NCBI RefSeq assembly: GCF_003950515.1
Contig: NZ_NGJS01000002.1
Location: 186,001-250,000 of the forward strand
From: Vagococcus vulneris
GTDB lineage: Bacteria > Bacillota > Bacilli > Lactobacillales > Vagococcaceae
DNA: 64,000 nt
Direction: 5' to 3'
Both the position numbers and the translations under genes were made by a program. This document shows, one piece after another, positions 41,247 through 51,295 of the stretch (position 1 is the first letter of the stretch; each line of letters starts with the position of its first letter). Below the pieces are notes generated by a model. The model had not been told where the DNA came from and made no database searches. It saw only the letters and a program-made list of their open reading frames with translations.

Positions 41247-44069
41247 TTATTTACGTATTTCCTCATACTTCTTATAAACCTTGACTTTTTCTTTCTTAAT
41301 TTCTTTAATTAGTTTTTTCCTATCATTGTCTTTAATGTACATATACGGTTGTAAACTAATTAAATTTTTTCCTGTTCCTTCAAGATTTCCATCGCTTTTT
41401 ATTTTTTTTCGATTAAGAATACCTTTGGTTAACCCAATATTCTTAGCAACATAAATTGAATTTAATCTTTCCTCGTTTATATGCTTAGTTTTAATATTGT
41501 CTAAAAAATATTCAATAGCATCCAAAGAAGGTTTAATCTTAATATCACTACTATTTTTTTGATACTCATAATCTTTATATAAATAATTATTATATTCTTT
41601 AAATTCAGCTATACTACTTATAGATATCAAAGGGCTAGAATCGTTTATTTCATTTGAAGTAAATCTATACTTTTTAAACTTTTCATCGCTACTAAATCCA
41701 TTTTTTTCATCTTTTTCTAGTTCCAAAATTAATCGATAATAATACCTAGTAGCCAAAGTCAACGTAAAGTAATAATGGTAAACACATTTATACGAAGAAT
41801 CATCTTTATTTATGACTTTTATACTTTCAATTTGTTTAAGCATGGTAGAATCTAATAAAATTAAATCAGTAATCAAATGATAAAGATATCTAACATATTT
41901 TTCTAGTCTTATGTGTCTCTCTTCATTACCTAAGTTCTTCCAATTTTTAAAAGCAAAAGAACAGTCATACAAATAAGTAATAAAGTCGCCAGCATATAGT
42001 GTTTGTTTGAATTTATTAAAATATCTACATGCCAAATTAACTGAATGTCTTTTTTCATCATTGTCCTCAAAAAGCAACGATTTATTCCTACCGCTTTCTC
42101 CAAAAAACGTATAGAAATCCGATGTATTATAGAGCTCATTAAAACCTAATAGAAAACAATGGTCTTCATAATTTAGTTTATTATCAATTAATCCGACCAA
42201 TCCCTTTTTCCAAGCTTTCCTTTTAATCTCAATTAATCTAACTTCTAATAATTTCATACGTTCTTTCTTATTATTTAATCTATTCATCGGAATATAAAAA
42301 TTATTTACAATATCTTTTTTTAATAATTCATAAGTATAGTAACTTAACAAATAATCTTTTGGATTCTTTATCATTAAATTAATTGTTTTTTTACCAATAA
42401 ATTTTGAGAAGTCCGCAAATCTATTTTTTGACAGTAAGGTCATATAATCATCACGTTCACATGCGAAGCTATTTAATCCTAGTTCATATGCTGCTATAGT
42501 TATAGCTCCACTTCCTGAAAAGCTATCTAATACCGTCATCCCCGGTGTAGAGAATCTCTTTAATAGCGTATTTAACATCACAGCGGGCTTAGGTGTATCA
42601 TGAATTATATCTTTTGTAAAATAAGCATTATTAGAGAATAAATTATTATATATTTCAGATGATTCATCCAAACTGTTCTCAATATTCGCTAAATTCGCTA
42701 AGTCCAATTGTTCGAGTAAATTTTCATATTCTAAGCTATTTTTATCTAAATTTTTTATAAAATCATTATTATTTTTAAATTTTTTCATTGCTTGGTGTTC
42801 ATACAGCCCATCAACGTTAAAAAAGTTTTTAAACCCTTTAATTGCTGTTACAATGTACTCACTATGCTTGTTATAATGAGCACTGGGTCGAGGGTTCGTT
42901 TTAACCCACTCCAGATATGGTAAAATAGTGAATTCCTTATCCTCTCGTAAAGTTTTCAACCAGTCCTCTTTGCTATCTTCTAGAAATTCTTTATTCAAAT
43001 CCTCATAGTAAACTTCAGAATAAGCTATCTGCAAGGCTTCTTGAATTATAGTAATGTTAGAAAAATCGTTAAAAATTAACAAGACAGCTTCCGGCTTAAG
43101 CTTAGGTATTAATGTTTTAAAATAATTGACAAAAAATTGTAGCCTATCAGTTTCATTCATACCTTCATCCCACTTATTTCCCGCATAGTTAATAAAATAA
43201 GGTGGGTCTGTTAAAACAATATCTATACTATTATTTGGCAAACTCTTGTGCAAAGTTTCGAAATCACAATTAACAATTAAATTTTGCTCCCCAACATTAG
43301 GAATATTTTTTGTCGAGCTACTTTGTTCTTGTATATGTTCCATCAAATAGGTATCCAGCTCCAGTGGTAAGGTAGCTTCGTACCGTTGCATATCCTCTAA
43401 TGAGCCTTTTCCATTAAACCATAAAATTTCGCTTTCTTCATCAAACGGAATAGACTTCATATAATCATAGTCCCGATATAAGTAAGGTCGTGTTTCAAAA
43501 ATAAACTTATATATTTGTTCATAATAGTTAATAAGGGTTTGCAAAATAAAATTATTATTACCAACAAAATTAAATAACTTCACAGTCTCTAAAAATCCTT
43601 CAGCTTCATACCTTTTTATTTCTTTTTTCCTTTTAGATTCATTTTTATTTTCTAAGTATTCTCTTTTTTGCTGACTATTTAAATCTTTTTGGCTACATCT
43701 ATCATACCAAATATACTCTAATTCAATTTCTTCCATAAAATCATGCGAAAAATCTTCAAATGACATGCCTATTATTTCATCTAAGCGTTGAATATGTTCT
43801 GTTCTATCCCTATAAATATCCTGTTTTAAATCGTTACATATTCCATATTCAATTTCTATATATTTAAACATAGCACTTCTAACTTTGCGTAAACTTCTCG
43901 TCAAATCAGCATACTCAACTTGTATTTCAGTTGTTAATAACTCAGTACTATTTTTATTCAATTTAAGCTGTTTTTTATAATAATCTTGAAGTTGTTTTTT
44001 CTGAAAACTGGAAAATACCGTTGAAAAGCCGTCTAATTCATCTAATTTAGTTATCTCTAGATTTTCCAT
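41247..44069 (-). CDS. Large DNA methyltransferase (DPPY, beta-type motif order)
   Basis: This 940-residue protein carries TDPPYF at about residues 287-292 (catalytic motif IV of N6-adenine/N4-cytosine methyltransferases) and DSFSGSGA at about 516-522 (SAM motif I). Motif IV precedes motif I, the beta-class order. The first 270 residues (helical, charged) and the last 390 have no motif I recognise, and I see no nuclease motif. The whole is very long for a plain methyltransferase. It is the leftmost gene of the element and faces a TIR gene with a 470-bp gap between. Confidence 0.75.
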   Translation of the reverse strand: MENLEITKLDELDGFSTVFSSFQKKQLQDYYKKQLKLNKNSTELLTTEIQVEYADLTRSLRKVRSAMFKYIEIEYGICNDLKQDIYRDRTEHIQRLDEIIGMSFEDFSHDFMEEIELEYIWYDRCSQKDLNSQQKREYLENKNESKRKKEIKRYEAEGFLETVKLFNFVGNNNFILQTLINYYEQIYKFIFETRPYLYRDYDYMKSIPFDEESEILWFNGKGSLEDMQRYEATLPLELDTYLMEHIQEQSSSTKNIPNVGEQNLIVNCDFETLHKSLPNNSIDIVLTDPPYFINYAGNKWDEGMNETDRLQFFVNYFKTLIPKLKPEAVLLIFNDFSNITIIQEALQIAYSEVYYEDLNKEFLEDSKEDWLKTLREDKEFTILPYLEWVKTNPRPSAHYNKHSEYIVTAIKGFKNFFNVDGLYEHQAMKKFKNNNDFIKNLDKNSLEYENLLEQLDLANLANIENSLDESSEIYNNLFSNNAYFTKDIIHDTPKPAVMLNTLLKRFSTPGMTVLDSFSGSGAITIAAYELGLNSFACERDDYMTLLSKNRFADFSKFIGKKTINLMIKNPKDYLLSYYTYELLKKDIVNNFYIPMNRLNNKKERMKLLEVRLIEIKRKAWKKGLVGLIDNKLNYEDHCFLLGFNELYNTSDFYTFFGESGRNKSLLFEDNDEKRHSVNLACRYFNKFKQTLYAGDFITYLYDCSFAFKNWKNLGNEERHIRLEKYVRYLYHLITDLILLDSTMLKQIESIKVINKDDSSYKCVYHYYFTLTLATRYYYRLILELEKDEKNGFSSDEKFKKYRFTSNEINDSSPLISISSIAEFKEYNNYLYKDYEYQKNSSDIKIKPSLDAIEYFLDNIKTKHINEERLNSIYVAKNIGLTKGILNRKKIKSDGNLEGTGKNLISLQPYMYIKDNDRKKLIKEIKKEKVKVYKKYEEIRK

Positions 44070-44541
44070 TTTATCAGCTCCTTTTATTAACTTATAATAT
44101 CATACTGGCTGTAACCTAAAACGACTCATTTTCTATTTTACTGATAAATATGCTATAAAACTTACTAAATCCGAAGCATTGCTATCTCTATTTAAAATAT
44201 CTTTTTATAAGCTAAATAGTGACTACAAGACAAAAAAGTAGAATTTCTCAAAAGAATTCTACTGAAATTCACAAGCATTACTGCAATTTTTTAGGCACTT
44301 CTCTAAGAGTGGGAGTAGTCCCCTTATAAACTGGATTACTCATCCACAAGTTTTAATTTGTAAAACGTATAAACAAACATGTAAAAGATAGTAATAAAAT
44401 TTATTGGATGCGAAGAATATATTCCTAGAAAAAGTTTTATTTTTTAAAATTACTTCTATTTTTACCCTAAAATATAACTATAAACAAAAACTCATACAAA
44501 TACATAAACCTAATCTCAATCATATTTAAACTACTACTACG
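44070..44541. other. 472-bp gap between methyltransferase and TIR genes
   Basis: The gap holds the TIR-gene terminator and a 21-codon minus-strand frame (44,282-44,347; MSNPVYKGTTPTL start, KKLQ end) that lacks a ribosome site and may be a gene remnant. Nothing else is recognised. Confidence 0.4.
44232..44263 (-). terminator. Terminator downstream of the TIR gene
   Basis: AGTAGAATT pairs with AATTCTACT, with a T-run following on the minus strand. It separates the TIR unit from the methyltransferase unit. Confidence 0.65.
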
Positions 44542-45414
44542 CTAGTTTACACCATTCAAAGAATGAAAAAGTTCAATCATTTTTTCTGCAATTTCATCTG
44601 GTGTCATCATACCTGTATTCATAGCAAGTTTGCCTGCTAACGCAGGGCTAAAGTTTTGAATTTCTTTCTTTGTAATATCATGCCAAATTGGCAAAATAAC
44701 TTTTCCACCATTAGATTCAATTTGAAAAAGAGCCTCTAATTCATAATTTGTCCAATATTTACCAATATAATGTCTCGATAAGATTACTACTCCAAATTTT
44801 GATTTTCTTAACCCTTTATCAATTTCGACTCTAATACTATCACCCCAACTTATTGAGATACTATCATACCAAATCCTTAATCCATATTTTTCTTGTAAAA
44901 TATTCGAAAATTCATCACAAAAACTTTCTTTGTCTTCCGATGCATGAGATATAAAAACATCAAACTCCTCGGTTCCATCAGAATTAAATATATTATTTGA
45001 TGAATTAGAAATAGCAGATTGTTCGATTACTTGCTTAGTTAAATCTGAAATCTGCTTCTCGTAAGTTGCATAAACTTTCTCTTGTTGTTTGGCCAACGAC
45101 TTAGCCTCTAATGATTCTTCCTTTTGTAATTTTAATGTTGCATCTGCTAACTTTTTTCTCTTATCAGCCATTTTTTTATTAACATCAGCCTTATCTGAAA
45201 GGATTTTTGCAAGGTCTTTTTGATACCCCTCAATTTGACGAGATTTTGTTTTTAACATCGATGCAGAAGTATTTTTGGTAATACTTTTTTGTGTTGTGCC
45301 AATTTTTTTTGTTTTATCAGCCTCTTTTTTTACTAAATCTGCCATCTTTTTCTCCAATGACGCAATATCTTTATTTTGCTGATTTACTATTCTTTGCGCT
45401 TGCTCAATACTCAT
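44542..45414 (-). CDS. Coiled-coil and TIR-domain protein
   Basis: The 290-residue protein has an N-terminal Lys/Ala/Gln-rich coiled coil (about 1-140) and a C-terminal TIR domain (about 150-285): FDVFISHASEDKESF, YGLRIWYDSIS, then VVILSRHYIGKYW and TNYELEALF, where Glu225 is in the position of the NADase catalytic Glu. TIR domains with this Glu cleave NAD+ in bacterial anti-phage defence. I start at MSIEQAQRIVNQ behind GGAAGGGAGC. The coiled coil would drive assembly. No partner sensor gene adjoins it. Confidence 0.85.
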   Translation of the reverse strand: MSIEQAQRIVNQQNKDIASLEKKMADLVKKEADKTKKIGTTQKSITKNTSASMLKTKSRQIEGYQKDLAKILSDKADVNKKMADKRKKLADATLKLQKEESLEAKSLAKQQEKVYATYEKQISDLTKQVIEQSAISNSSNNIFNSDGTEEFDVFISHASEDKESFCDEFSNILQEKYGLRIWYDSISISWGDSIRVEIDKGLRKSKFGVVILSRHYIGKYWTNYELEALFQIESNGGKVILPIWHDITKKEIQNFSPALAGKLAMNTGMMTPDEIAEKMIELFHSLNGVN

Positions 45415-45611
45415 TTGCTCCCTTCCTTTCCTTCGACTTTTCTCCAAGTCTAATTGTTTACCTGCTTAAAACTTTAATATCTATTATAAATAAGCTTTAT
45501 TTGAAATGGAAGCGTTAGCTTACATTTTAAACTATATTTCCTCCTACTACTTCAGCAGGTAAAAAGTATTTTCTCTACACACTTCAAAAATCACAAGCAA
45601 TGATATCATAT

Positions 45612-45794
45612 TTATTTTTTTAATCCACACCTTATATAATTTTTGTGAAAAAAGTTTACCAATTTATGAAATGAAAAATAAGTCTCGAATTCTATACGAA
45701 CTCTTAAATTTAGCATCATTATTTCAGGAATATCTTTGCTTACGCCATTATTTCGATATTTTTCATACTCTTTTTGGGAGTCATATGAAAACAA
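45612..45794 (-). CDS. Possible small protein after the Type III res gene
   Basis: A 60-residue frame starts at TTG 6 bp after the res stop and ends in KNYIRCGLKK. The ribosome site is poor. Its position right behind res hints at a small partner, but it could be chance. Confidence 0.25.
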   Translation of the reverse strand: MFSYDSQKEYEKYRNNGVSKDIPEIMMLNLRVRIEFETYFSFHKLVNFFHKNYIRCGLKK

Positions 45795-45800
45795 CCTTTT

Positions 45801-48488
45801 TCACTTCATTAACTTTTCTAGATTTTCCCCACCATTTACCACATTGGATAAATCTTCTATGAAATCATCACGTTGCTTATCATTAAAGAATTTAACACCT
45901 GATAATCTGACATTTTCATCTTCACCAATAATTGTAATACCGTCACCTACTTGTATTTCTTCAAGTAAGTTTTGTTTCCACATATCAGTTGCGACTAGGT
46001 GGTTCCCTTTTGGCTCTATATATACTTGTAAAATATGGTCGTCATTTTTAAGATAGAGTATAAAGTCAGGCATAAATCCTCTCACACTGTCAAATTCCCT
46101 AATGGTTAGTCGAGTACTTCTTTCATCATTTCTAATTAAGAAGACAGTTGGATATTTTTCTTGTATTGTGTCATAGAAACTATCTAATAGTTTTAGTAGT
46201 GAATATTCTAAGTTATTCATCACAGCTCTATCATAGATATACCATTTAAAATTACTCGTTGGTTCATTGATTATGCGTTGACTCACTTGTTCATGCTGAT
46301 AATCTTTGTCTGTTGCTAGAATCGTATAATCTTTAATTCTTTCTTTAATTGGAATAGGTCTAAATGTTTTTAATCCATGAACTTTATGATAATTTCGTCT
46401 CATTTTATCTTCCACATAAGACAAATATTTTTCTGTCATGATAAGTTTATCTTTTCTAGTCAATTGATTAGGAGACATATGATTCGGCAAATGAACTCTG
46501 ATTGATTTATTTCCTAAGAAATCATCATTTTCTATAAATTCTTTTTTGCTTTTTAAGATAGGTGCATATTCTTTTAATTTATCAAAGTGGAAAAATTTAT
46601 TACGTTGCATAGACTTTCTAACAATTGTTTCTTCTAACGGTAATAGATAGCTTGTTTTATTACTTGCTAGTTGGTCTGTTTGATTCGTTAACAGGTTCTT
46701 TTCAGCGACACGTGAGATATAATCTATTTCCCACGTTCCTTCAATGCCATAAGTAGCTAAAGAATTATAATCCTCAGCTGTGGTTTCTTTTGTTTCATTC
46801 TCATATAATTTACCAAACTTAAAAACATCTGTTCTTGTAAACGATGGTTTTAGCTTAGCCTCTAATACTTTTTGAGTCCCATCAACATCCGTATCTAAAT
46901 TAATCGCATCTAGTGATTTCTCCAGATTTTTAAGATAAGCAGATTCATTCGTTGTATGATAATGAAGTGTTTCTAAAATACTTAAATCTGTTGCTTGTTT
47001 GTCAAAGCGTCTCTGATAAGACTTTTCCCCTTCGTAAACAAACGGATAATACCTTGCCCCACGTCCTATAAGCTGTGCTTCACTATCTGTTGCTGTTTTA
47101 GTAGTGGATGCTCCTTCTCCAACACGAACAATATCGTAAAGATTTAGCACGTCCCAACCTTCATTTAGTTTGGCTACTGCAAAAATCACACGAATAGGGT
47201 TGTTAGGCTCTTCTAAGGTATTAAGCAGTGTTGCATTATCCACACTTAATAATTCTTTTCCGTTGGCATTTAAGATATTTAAATAATGAAAATCTTCTTT
47301 TATTTCAAGAATAATTTTATTAATCTCACTATTTTCTTTCCCTAAGTAATAACTATACATGGTATTTAGAATGGAACCATCTGATACAGATAATAATCTT
47401 CTTTCCATATGCTCTAACATATTATCAATAGATAAATTATCTACTAATATTTTAAATTCTTCTTCTTTATTATTTGATACTTTAATTGTATTGGATTTAA
47501 ACATGACAATAGGTTTGATATAAATATCATGGTCTTTCCCTACTAGTTTACGGTATTGACTCATTAATAAAGCATCCATCATCTTAATATCATCTGTCTC
47601 TGTTGCTTGTAGCCTCACTACATTTTTAGAGTATTTATCTTCCATAAATTGCTTCAAGTCATAGGAATAAACTACTTTATCAACATATTTCTCAAATAAG
47701 CTTCTATTTTCCATATCTAATGTGGCTGTAAATTCAAACAGTTTATTATTGATTAATTGTCCATTATCATTCTTTAGAAAAAGAATATTATTAATCGTTC
47801 TTTCCCATGATAAAGCCTCTACTTCTGCCTTCGTTTTTTTCTTTTTCTTTGTATCAGCATTAAAATGATGAGCTTCATCACCTAACATAACTATCTTATT
47901 TTGTTTCAAACTATCATATGTAATCGCATTTTCTTTAGGATTATTCAGTTCTTCATGTAGTCCTTGTATAGTAGTTAGCTTTAGATAAATTGTATTATCA
48001 CTAGGATTGACTGGAAAATCATTTACTGCCTCAATAATTATATTTTCCCCATCTATCATAATACCTTCTTTTGAGAAGAGATATTTTGAAGACTCAGGGT
48101 TTAAGAGATTTTCCTTTGTTTTAGCGATAATAGCATCTGTATTAACAAAGAAAAGAAAATTTTGATAACCAAATTCTTTATACATGTATAAAATGATACT
48201 AGACATAACCATTGTCTTTCCTGAACCAGTCGCCATGTTAAAGAGTAAATGTTTATTTTGATAGCCTGATTCAACAATACCACTTGCATGTTCTTCGTCT
48301 AACATAAATTCTAAGGCTTCTAAGCCTCTATTTTGATAAGGTCTTAATGTATCTGCCAAATTATCTTGGATATAAGAAGGTAAGTCTTTCCTTTTATAAA
48401 ATATACTATTCAACATACCATCTGTTGCTTTTCTTTTTTTCTCTGATTTCTTACCAAATAACCATTCAAAAAGTTTATCTTGTGCCAT
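45801..48488 (-). CDS. Type III restriction enzyme, Res subunit
   Basis: This 895-residue protein is the helicase/nuclease of a Type III system. Walker A ATGSGKT (about 86-92), the DEAH box GDEAHHF (about 204), a helicase C region with EGWDVLNLYDIVR and LIGRGARYYP, and a C-terminal endonuclease motif PDFILYL...YIEPKGN (PD-ExK type) are all present. It begins at TAATG, overlapping the mod stop by one base, so it is coupled to mod. The full set of motifs suggests an active enzyme. Confidence 0.93.
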   Translation of the reverse strand: MAQDKLFEWLFGKKSEKKRKATDGMLNSIFYKRKDLPSYIQDNLADTLRPYQNRGLEALEFMLDEEHASGIVESGYQNKHLLFNMATGSGKTMVMSSIILYMYKEFGYQNFLFFVNTDAIIAKTKENLLNPESSKYLFSKEGIMIDGENIIIEAVNDFPVNPSDNTIYLKLTTIQGLHEELNNPKENAITYDSLKQNKIVMLGDEAHHFNADTKKKKKTKAEVEALSWERTINNILFLKNDNGQLINNKLFEFTATLDMENRSLFEKYVDKVVYSYDLKQFMEDKYSKNVVRLQATETDDIKMMDALLMSQYRKLVGKDHDIYIKPIVMFKSNTIKVSNNKEEEFKILVDNLSIDNMLEHMERRLLSVSDGSILNTMYSYYLGKENSEINKIILEIKEDFHYLNILNANGKELLSVDNATLLNTLEEPNNPIRVIFAVAKLNEGWDVLNLYDIVRVGEGASTTKTATDSEAQLIGRGARYYPFVYEGEKSYQRRFDKQATDLSILETLHYHTTNESAYLKNLEKSLDAINLDTDVDGTQKVLEAKLKPSFTRTDVFKFGKLYENETKETTAEDYNSLATYGIEGTWEIDYISRVAEKNLLTNQTDQLASNKTSYLLPLEETIVRKSMQRNKFFHFDKLKEYAPILKSKKEFIENDDFLGNKSIRVHLPNHMSPNQLTRKDKLIMTEKYLSYVEDKMRRNYHKVHGLKTFRPIPIKERIKDYTILATDKDYQHEQVSQRIINEPTSNFKWYIYDRAVMNNLEYSLLKLLDSFYDTIQEKYPTVFLIRNDERSTRLTIREFDSVRGFMPDFILYLKNDDHILQVYIEPKGNHLVATDMWKQNLLEEIQVGDGITIIGEDENVRLSGVKFFNDKQRDDFIEDLSNVVNGGENLEKLMK

Positions 48489-50392
48489 TAATTATCACCT
48501 ACCCCATAAAAACTACGGTTAAAGGCTTTATCTTGTTCTGAAACATGATACATATCATCATCTATTTCTGAATAATTCACATACAATTGATTAATATCCA
48601 TCACATCAATAAGTAATTCTTTTTGTTTGTCTAGAGATAATTCTTCAAAAGACAAGGTTTCTTTAGTATCTTCATCAATTACTATTGGTTCATTAGTTAG
48701 TTTTTCTAATTCCACTAAATAGTTTAAATCAGCATACTTCTTAATAGTTTCAAGCAATTCTAATAATTCAGAAGAGGTTTTAGCTTCTTGAATTTGTTTA
48801 ACAAATTGATTATTTAAATCCATTAATTCAGTGTAGATAAAACTTCCCCCACCATGCCAATTGACATTTTTAGAAATACCACCTTGTTCTCCTTCCATCA
48901 CTTTTTGAAGGCGAGGAACGGAGACAGACTTAATATAGTCCATTTGTTCAATTCCAATAAATTGACGATTCATTTTCATTGCTACAGCTTGAGTAGTGGC
49001 TGAGCCCATGAAAAAATCTAACACTAAGTCATTTTCATTAGAAGCAATATGAATAATTCTTTGAAGTAGTTTTTCAGGCTTTGGAGTCCCAAATGGAGAT
49101 TCATTGAATAGAGAAAGTAATTCTCTTTTTGCTTCTTGATTGTGAGAAACTTCTGTATACCCCCATATCGTACCAGCAACAACACTTGATGACACTTCGT
49201 GAAGAAATCTTTTTAATCTTGGTACCCCTTTCCCATCGGAACCAAACCATATTCGATTATCTGCTAATAGTTCCTTATATCTACTTTTTGAAACTCTCCA
49301 ACTTGTTCCTGAAGGTGGTAATACTTCTCTTCCTACAGGAGTAATTATTTCATATACTCCTGATTTTTGTACGTCTTTTCTTAATAAGTTGTCAGACTGC
49401 CAAATTCCTCTTTCATCATTATCTAAATTTTTATATCTAGCATTCATTTCTTGACTTCTTGGAAGTCCATTAATATCAAGTTTCTCAATATTTTTTGCAT
49501 AAAGTAAAATATGGTCATGCATATCAGAAACATATTTGGCTGAATTTTGTGGTGCATACTTTTTTTCCCAAATAAAATTTGAAATAAAATTAGTTCTTCC
49601 AAATACACTGTCAGATAAAACTTTTAAATAAGCTTGTTCGTCATCATCAATATTTATCCAAATACTTCCATCTTCACTTAATAAATCCCTAGCTATCTCT
49701 AGTCTGTTTTTCATAAATGTTAGCCATGTTGAGTGATTGAATCTATCATTATACTTAAACGAATCTCCACCAGTATTATATGGTGGGTCAATATAGATAC
49801 ATTTAACTTTTCCAGCGTATTTTTCTTTTAAAGAATGTAAAGCTAGAAGGTTATTGCCTTGAATAACTAAATTATCAGTATTTGTTATCTCCAATACTGA
49901 TTCTTCATTATCCGCATTATATTTCTTAGTATTGGTAAAGACTTTAGGAGCTAACAAGGTATCTACTTCATCACGTGCAATTACCTTGTTGTAATAAACT
50001 TCTTTTTTTCCTACCACTTCTTTAGTCATACCACCTTCTAATACACAATCTTTAAAAGGAAAATCTAAAACTACGTCTGAATTATAATCTAGATATTTTC
50101 CGTTCGCTGTCAATCCAATTTTATTAGAATATTTTGTGTAGCTATCTTCCCAAAAATCCTTATAAGTAAATAGTTGAATGAACTCTTCAATTTTAAAAAT
50201 GCTTGTTCCGTTTATAGTTATTTCAAATTGTTCTTTTATCTTATCCTTAGATAATAAAGCTGTAATTAGTTTAGGTTCATAGCTTCTTAAATCCTCTGAT
50301 ACTCTATTTTTTAGTAATATTTCATTATCCCAGTATTCAGGAAATTGAGATAATACTTGCCTAATTTCTGTTAATAAAACTGTTTCAGCCAT
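48488..50392 (-). CDS. Type III DNA methyltransferase, Mod subunit
   Basis: This 634-residue adenine methyltransferase recognises the target and modifies one strand. IDPPYNTGGD (about 201-210) and the later DFFMGSATTQAV (SAM site) are in the beta order of Type III Mod proteins. Between them lies the target-recognition region (about 250-430). It is preceded by a GGAGGTTTATC site and a consensus promoter. I see no phase-variable repeats in or near it. Confidence 0.93.
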   Translation of the reverse strand: MAETVLLTEIRQVLSQFPEYWDNEILLKNRVSEDLRSYEPKLITALLSKDKIKEQFEITINGTSIFKIEEFIQLFTYKDFWEDSYTKYSNKIGLTANGKYLDYNSDVVLDFPFKDCVLEGGMTKEVVGKKEVYYNKVIARDEVDTLLAPKVFTNTKKYNADNEESVLEITNTDNLVIQGNNLLALHSLKEKYAGKVKCIYIDPPYNTGGDSFKYNDRFNHSTWLTFMKNRLEIARDLLSEDGSIWINIDDDEQAYLKVLSDSVFGRTNFISNFIWEKKYAPQNSAKYVSDMHDHILLYAKNIEKLDINGLPRSQEMNARYKNLDNDERGIWQSDNLLRKDVQKSGVYEIITPVGREVLPPSGTSWRVSKSRYKELLADNRIWFGSDGKGVPRLKRFLHEVSSSVVAGTIWGYTEVSHNQEAKRELLSLFNESPFGTPKPEKLLQRIIHIASNENDLVLDFFMGSATTQAVAMKMNRQFIGIEQMDYIKSVSVPRLQKVMEGEQGGISKNVNWHGGGSFIYTELMDLNNQFVKQIQEAKTSSELLELLETIKKYADLNYLVELEKLTNEPIVIDEDTKETLSFEELSLDKQKELLIDVMDINQLYVNYSEIDDDMYHVSEQDKAFNRSFYGVGDN

Positions 50393-50421
50393 GATAAACC
50401 TCCATTTTTATAGTCCTTATT

Positions 50422-50450
50422 ATTATATCTTAGGTAAAGAAAAGAAGTAA
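50422..50450 (-). promoter_or_regulatory. Promoter of the mod-res operon
   Basis: On the minus strand -35 TTACTT and -10 TATAAT are 17 bp apart. The -35 lies inside the 3' arm of the upstream terminator, so terminator and promoter overlap. It starts transcription about 25 bp before mod. Confidence 0.65.
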
Positions 50451-50471
50451 GCCCCTAATTAAGGCTTACTT
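50445..50471 (-). terminator. Terminator overlapping the stop of the 113-aa gene
   Basis: AAGTAAGCC pairs with GGCTTACTT around an A/T loop, followed on the minus strand by a T-rich stretch. It isolates the small upstream genes from mod. Confidence 0.75.
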
Positions 50472-50800
50472 CCTGCAGAATTTTTTCTCGGAATACCAAA
50501 TAATTGTGAATCCACATAATGTCTTCCCTGAACAACTGTATATGGTTTAGGTGGATTAAACGTATTAATATTTCCAACTATTTCTATTATCTGTTTTCCA
50601 TCATTTGTATTTGGTGAATCTATAACTTGTGAAACCTCAGCCCATCTAGTAATAGCAGATATGGGAGCAACTTCATAGATACCTATGTATTCAATTCCTG
50701 ACTTTCTCCATTCAGCTATTTTTACTCGGTTCCACTCGTTATTTATAACAAAACTATTTACACCCGTTGGTTTACCTGAAACAATTACCATATTATCCAT
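50459..50800 (-). CDS. 113-aa protein, possibly PUA/EVE-like
   Basis: The sequence has GIEYIGIYEVAPISAITRWAEV and a Pro-rich C-terminal part (INTFNPPKPYTVVQGRHY). Short beta-rich proteins of this build, including PUA/EVE folds, occur next to restriction systems and can bind modified bases. I make that link only by size, pattern and neighbourhood. Start ATG has a good GGAGGTTAATTT site. It lies between the HTH-like gene and the mod promoter. Confidence 0.5.
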   Translation of the reverse strand: MDNMVIVSGKPTGVNSFVINNEWNRVKIAEWRKSGIEYIGIYEVAPISAITRWAEVSQVIDSPNTNDGKQIIEIVGNINTFNPPKPYTVVQGRHYVDSQLFGIPRKNSAGSKP

Positions 50801-50849
50801 AAATTAACCTCCATTTAATGAATCTCTATTATTACCTTTTTAATTTAGA

Positions 50850-51233
50850 CTAAAACCCTCGCCAACCTATTTCCTTGGCGACGCGTTTTATTTGTTTAAT
50901 AAAGTTTACATCATCCTTATTCCTATCTTTAATTACATATTGTGGAGTGGAAGCCCATCTATATATTAATTCAATAGAACCAGTTCCACGTTTGAAACCT
51001 TTAGCCATCAATAAAATGTTTTCCTCTGTTGGAGCTGTAGATAGAACAACTTTTAACTCATCATCTGTCCAAGATTTTTTATAGTTTTCTTTTTCCCATA
51101 ATAAGTCTGCTTTCTTTTTTTCATATTTTATTAATATCTCTTTTGTATATCTTACAGTATCACTTTGCGAAAGACCCTCTATTCCATTGTCTAATAAATT
51201 ATTGAGTACCTCAGTGTATTCTTTTTTATTCAA
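50850..51233 (-). CDS. 127-aa protein of unknown function
   Basis: The start is a TTG (translated Met) behind AAAGGAGGATATTA. The middle has WTDDELKVVLSTAPTEENI followed by a charged patch, which resembles a Myb/SANT-like or other small helical DNA-binding region, but I cannot name a family. Product is basic. Position just upstream of the 113-aa gene and the Type III system suggests a role with them. Confidence 0.5.
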   Translation of the reverse strand: MNKKEYTEVLNNLLDNGIEGLSQSDTVRYTKEILIKYEKKKADLLWEKENYKKSWTDDELKVVLSTAPTEENILLMAKGFKRGTGSIELIYRWASTPQYVIKDRNKDDVNFIKQIKRVAKEIGWRGF

Positions 51234-51295
51234 AATAATATCCTCCTTTAAAATACAAATTAATTATATCACAATAGTATAAAAGGAAAAATTAT

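Noticed and set aside
48488-50392. Phase-variable simple repeats in mod
   Set aside because: I looked for tandem simple repeats typical of phasevarions and saw none in or upstream of mod.
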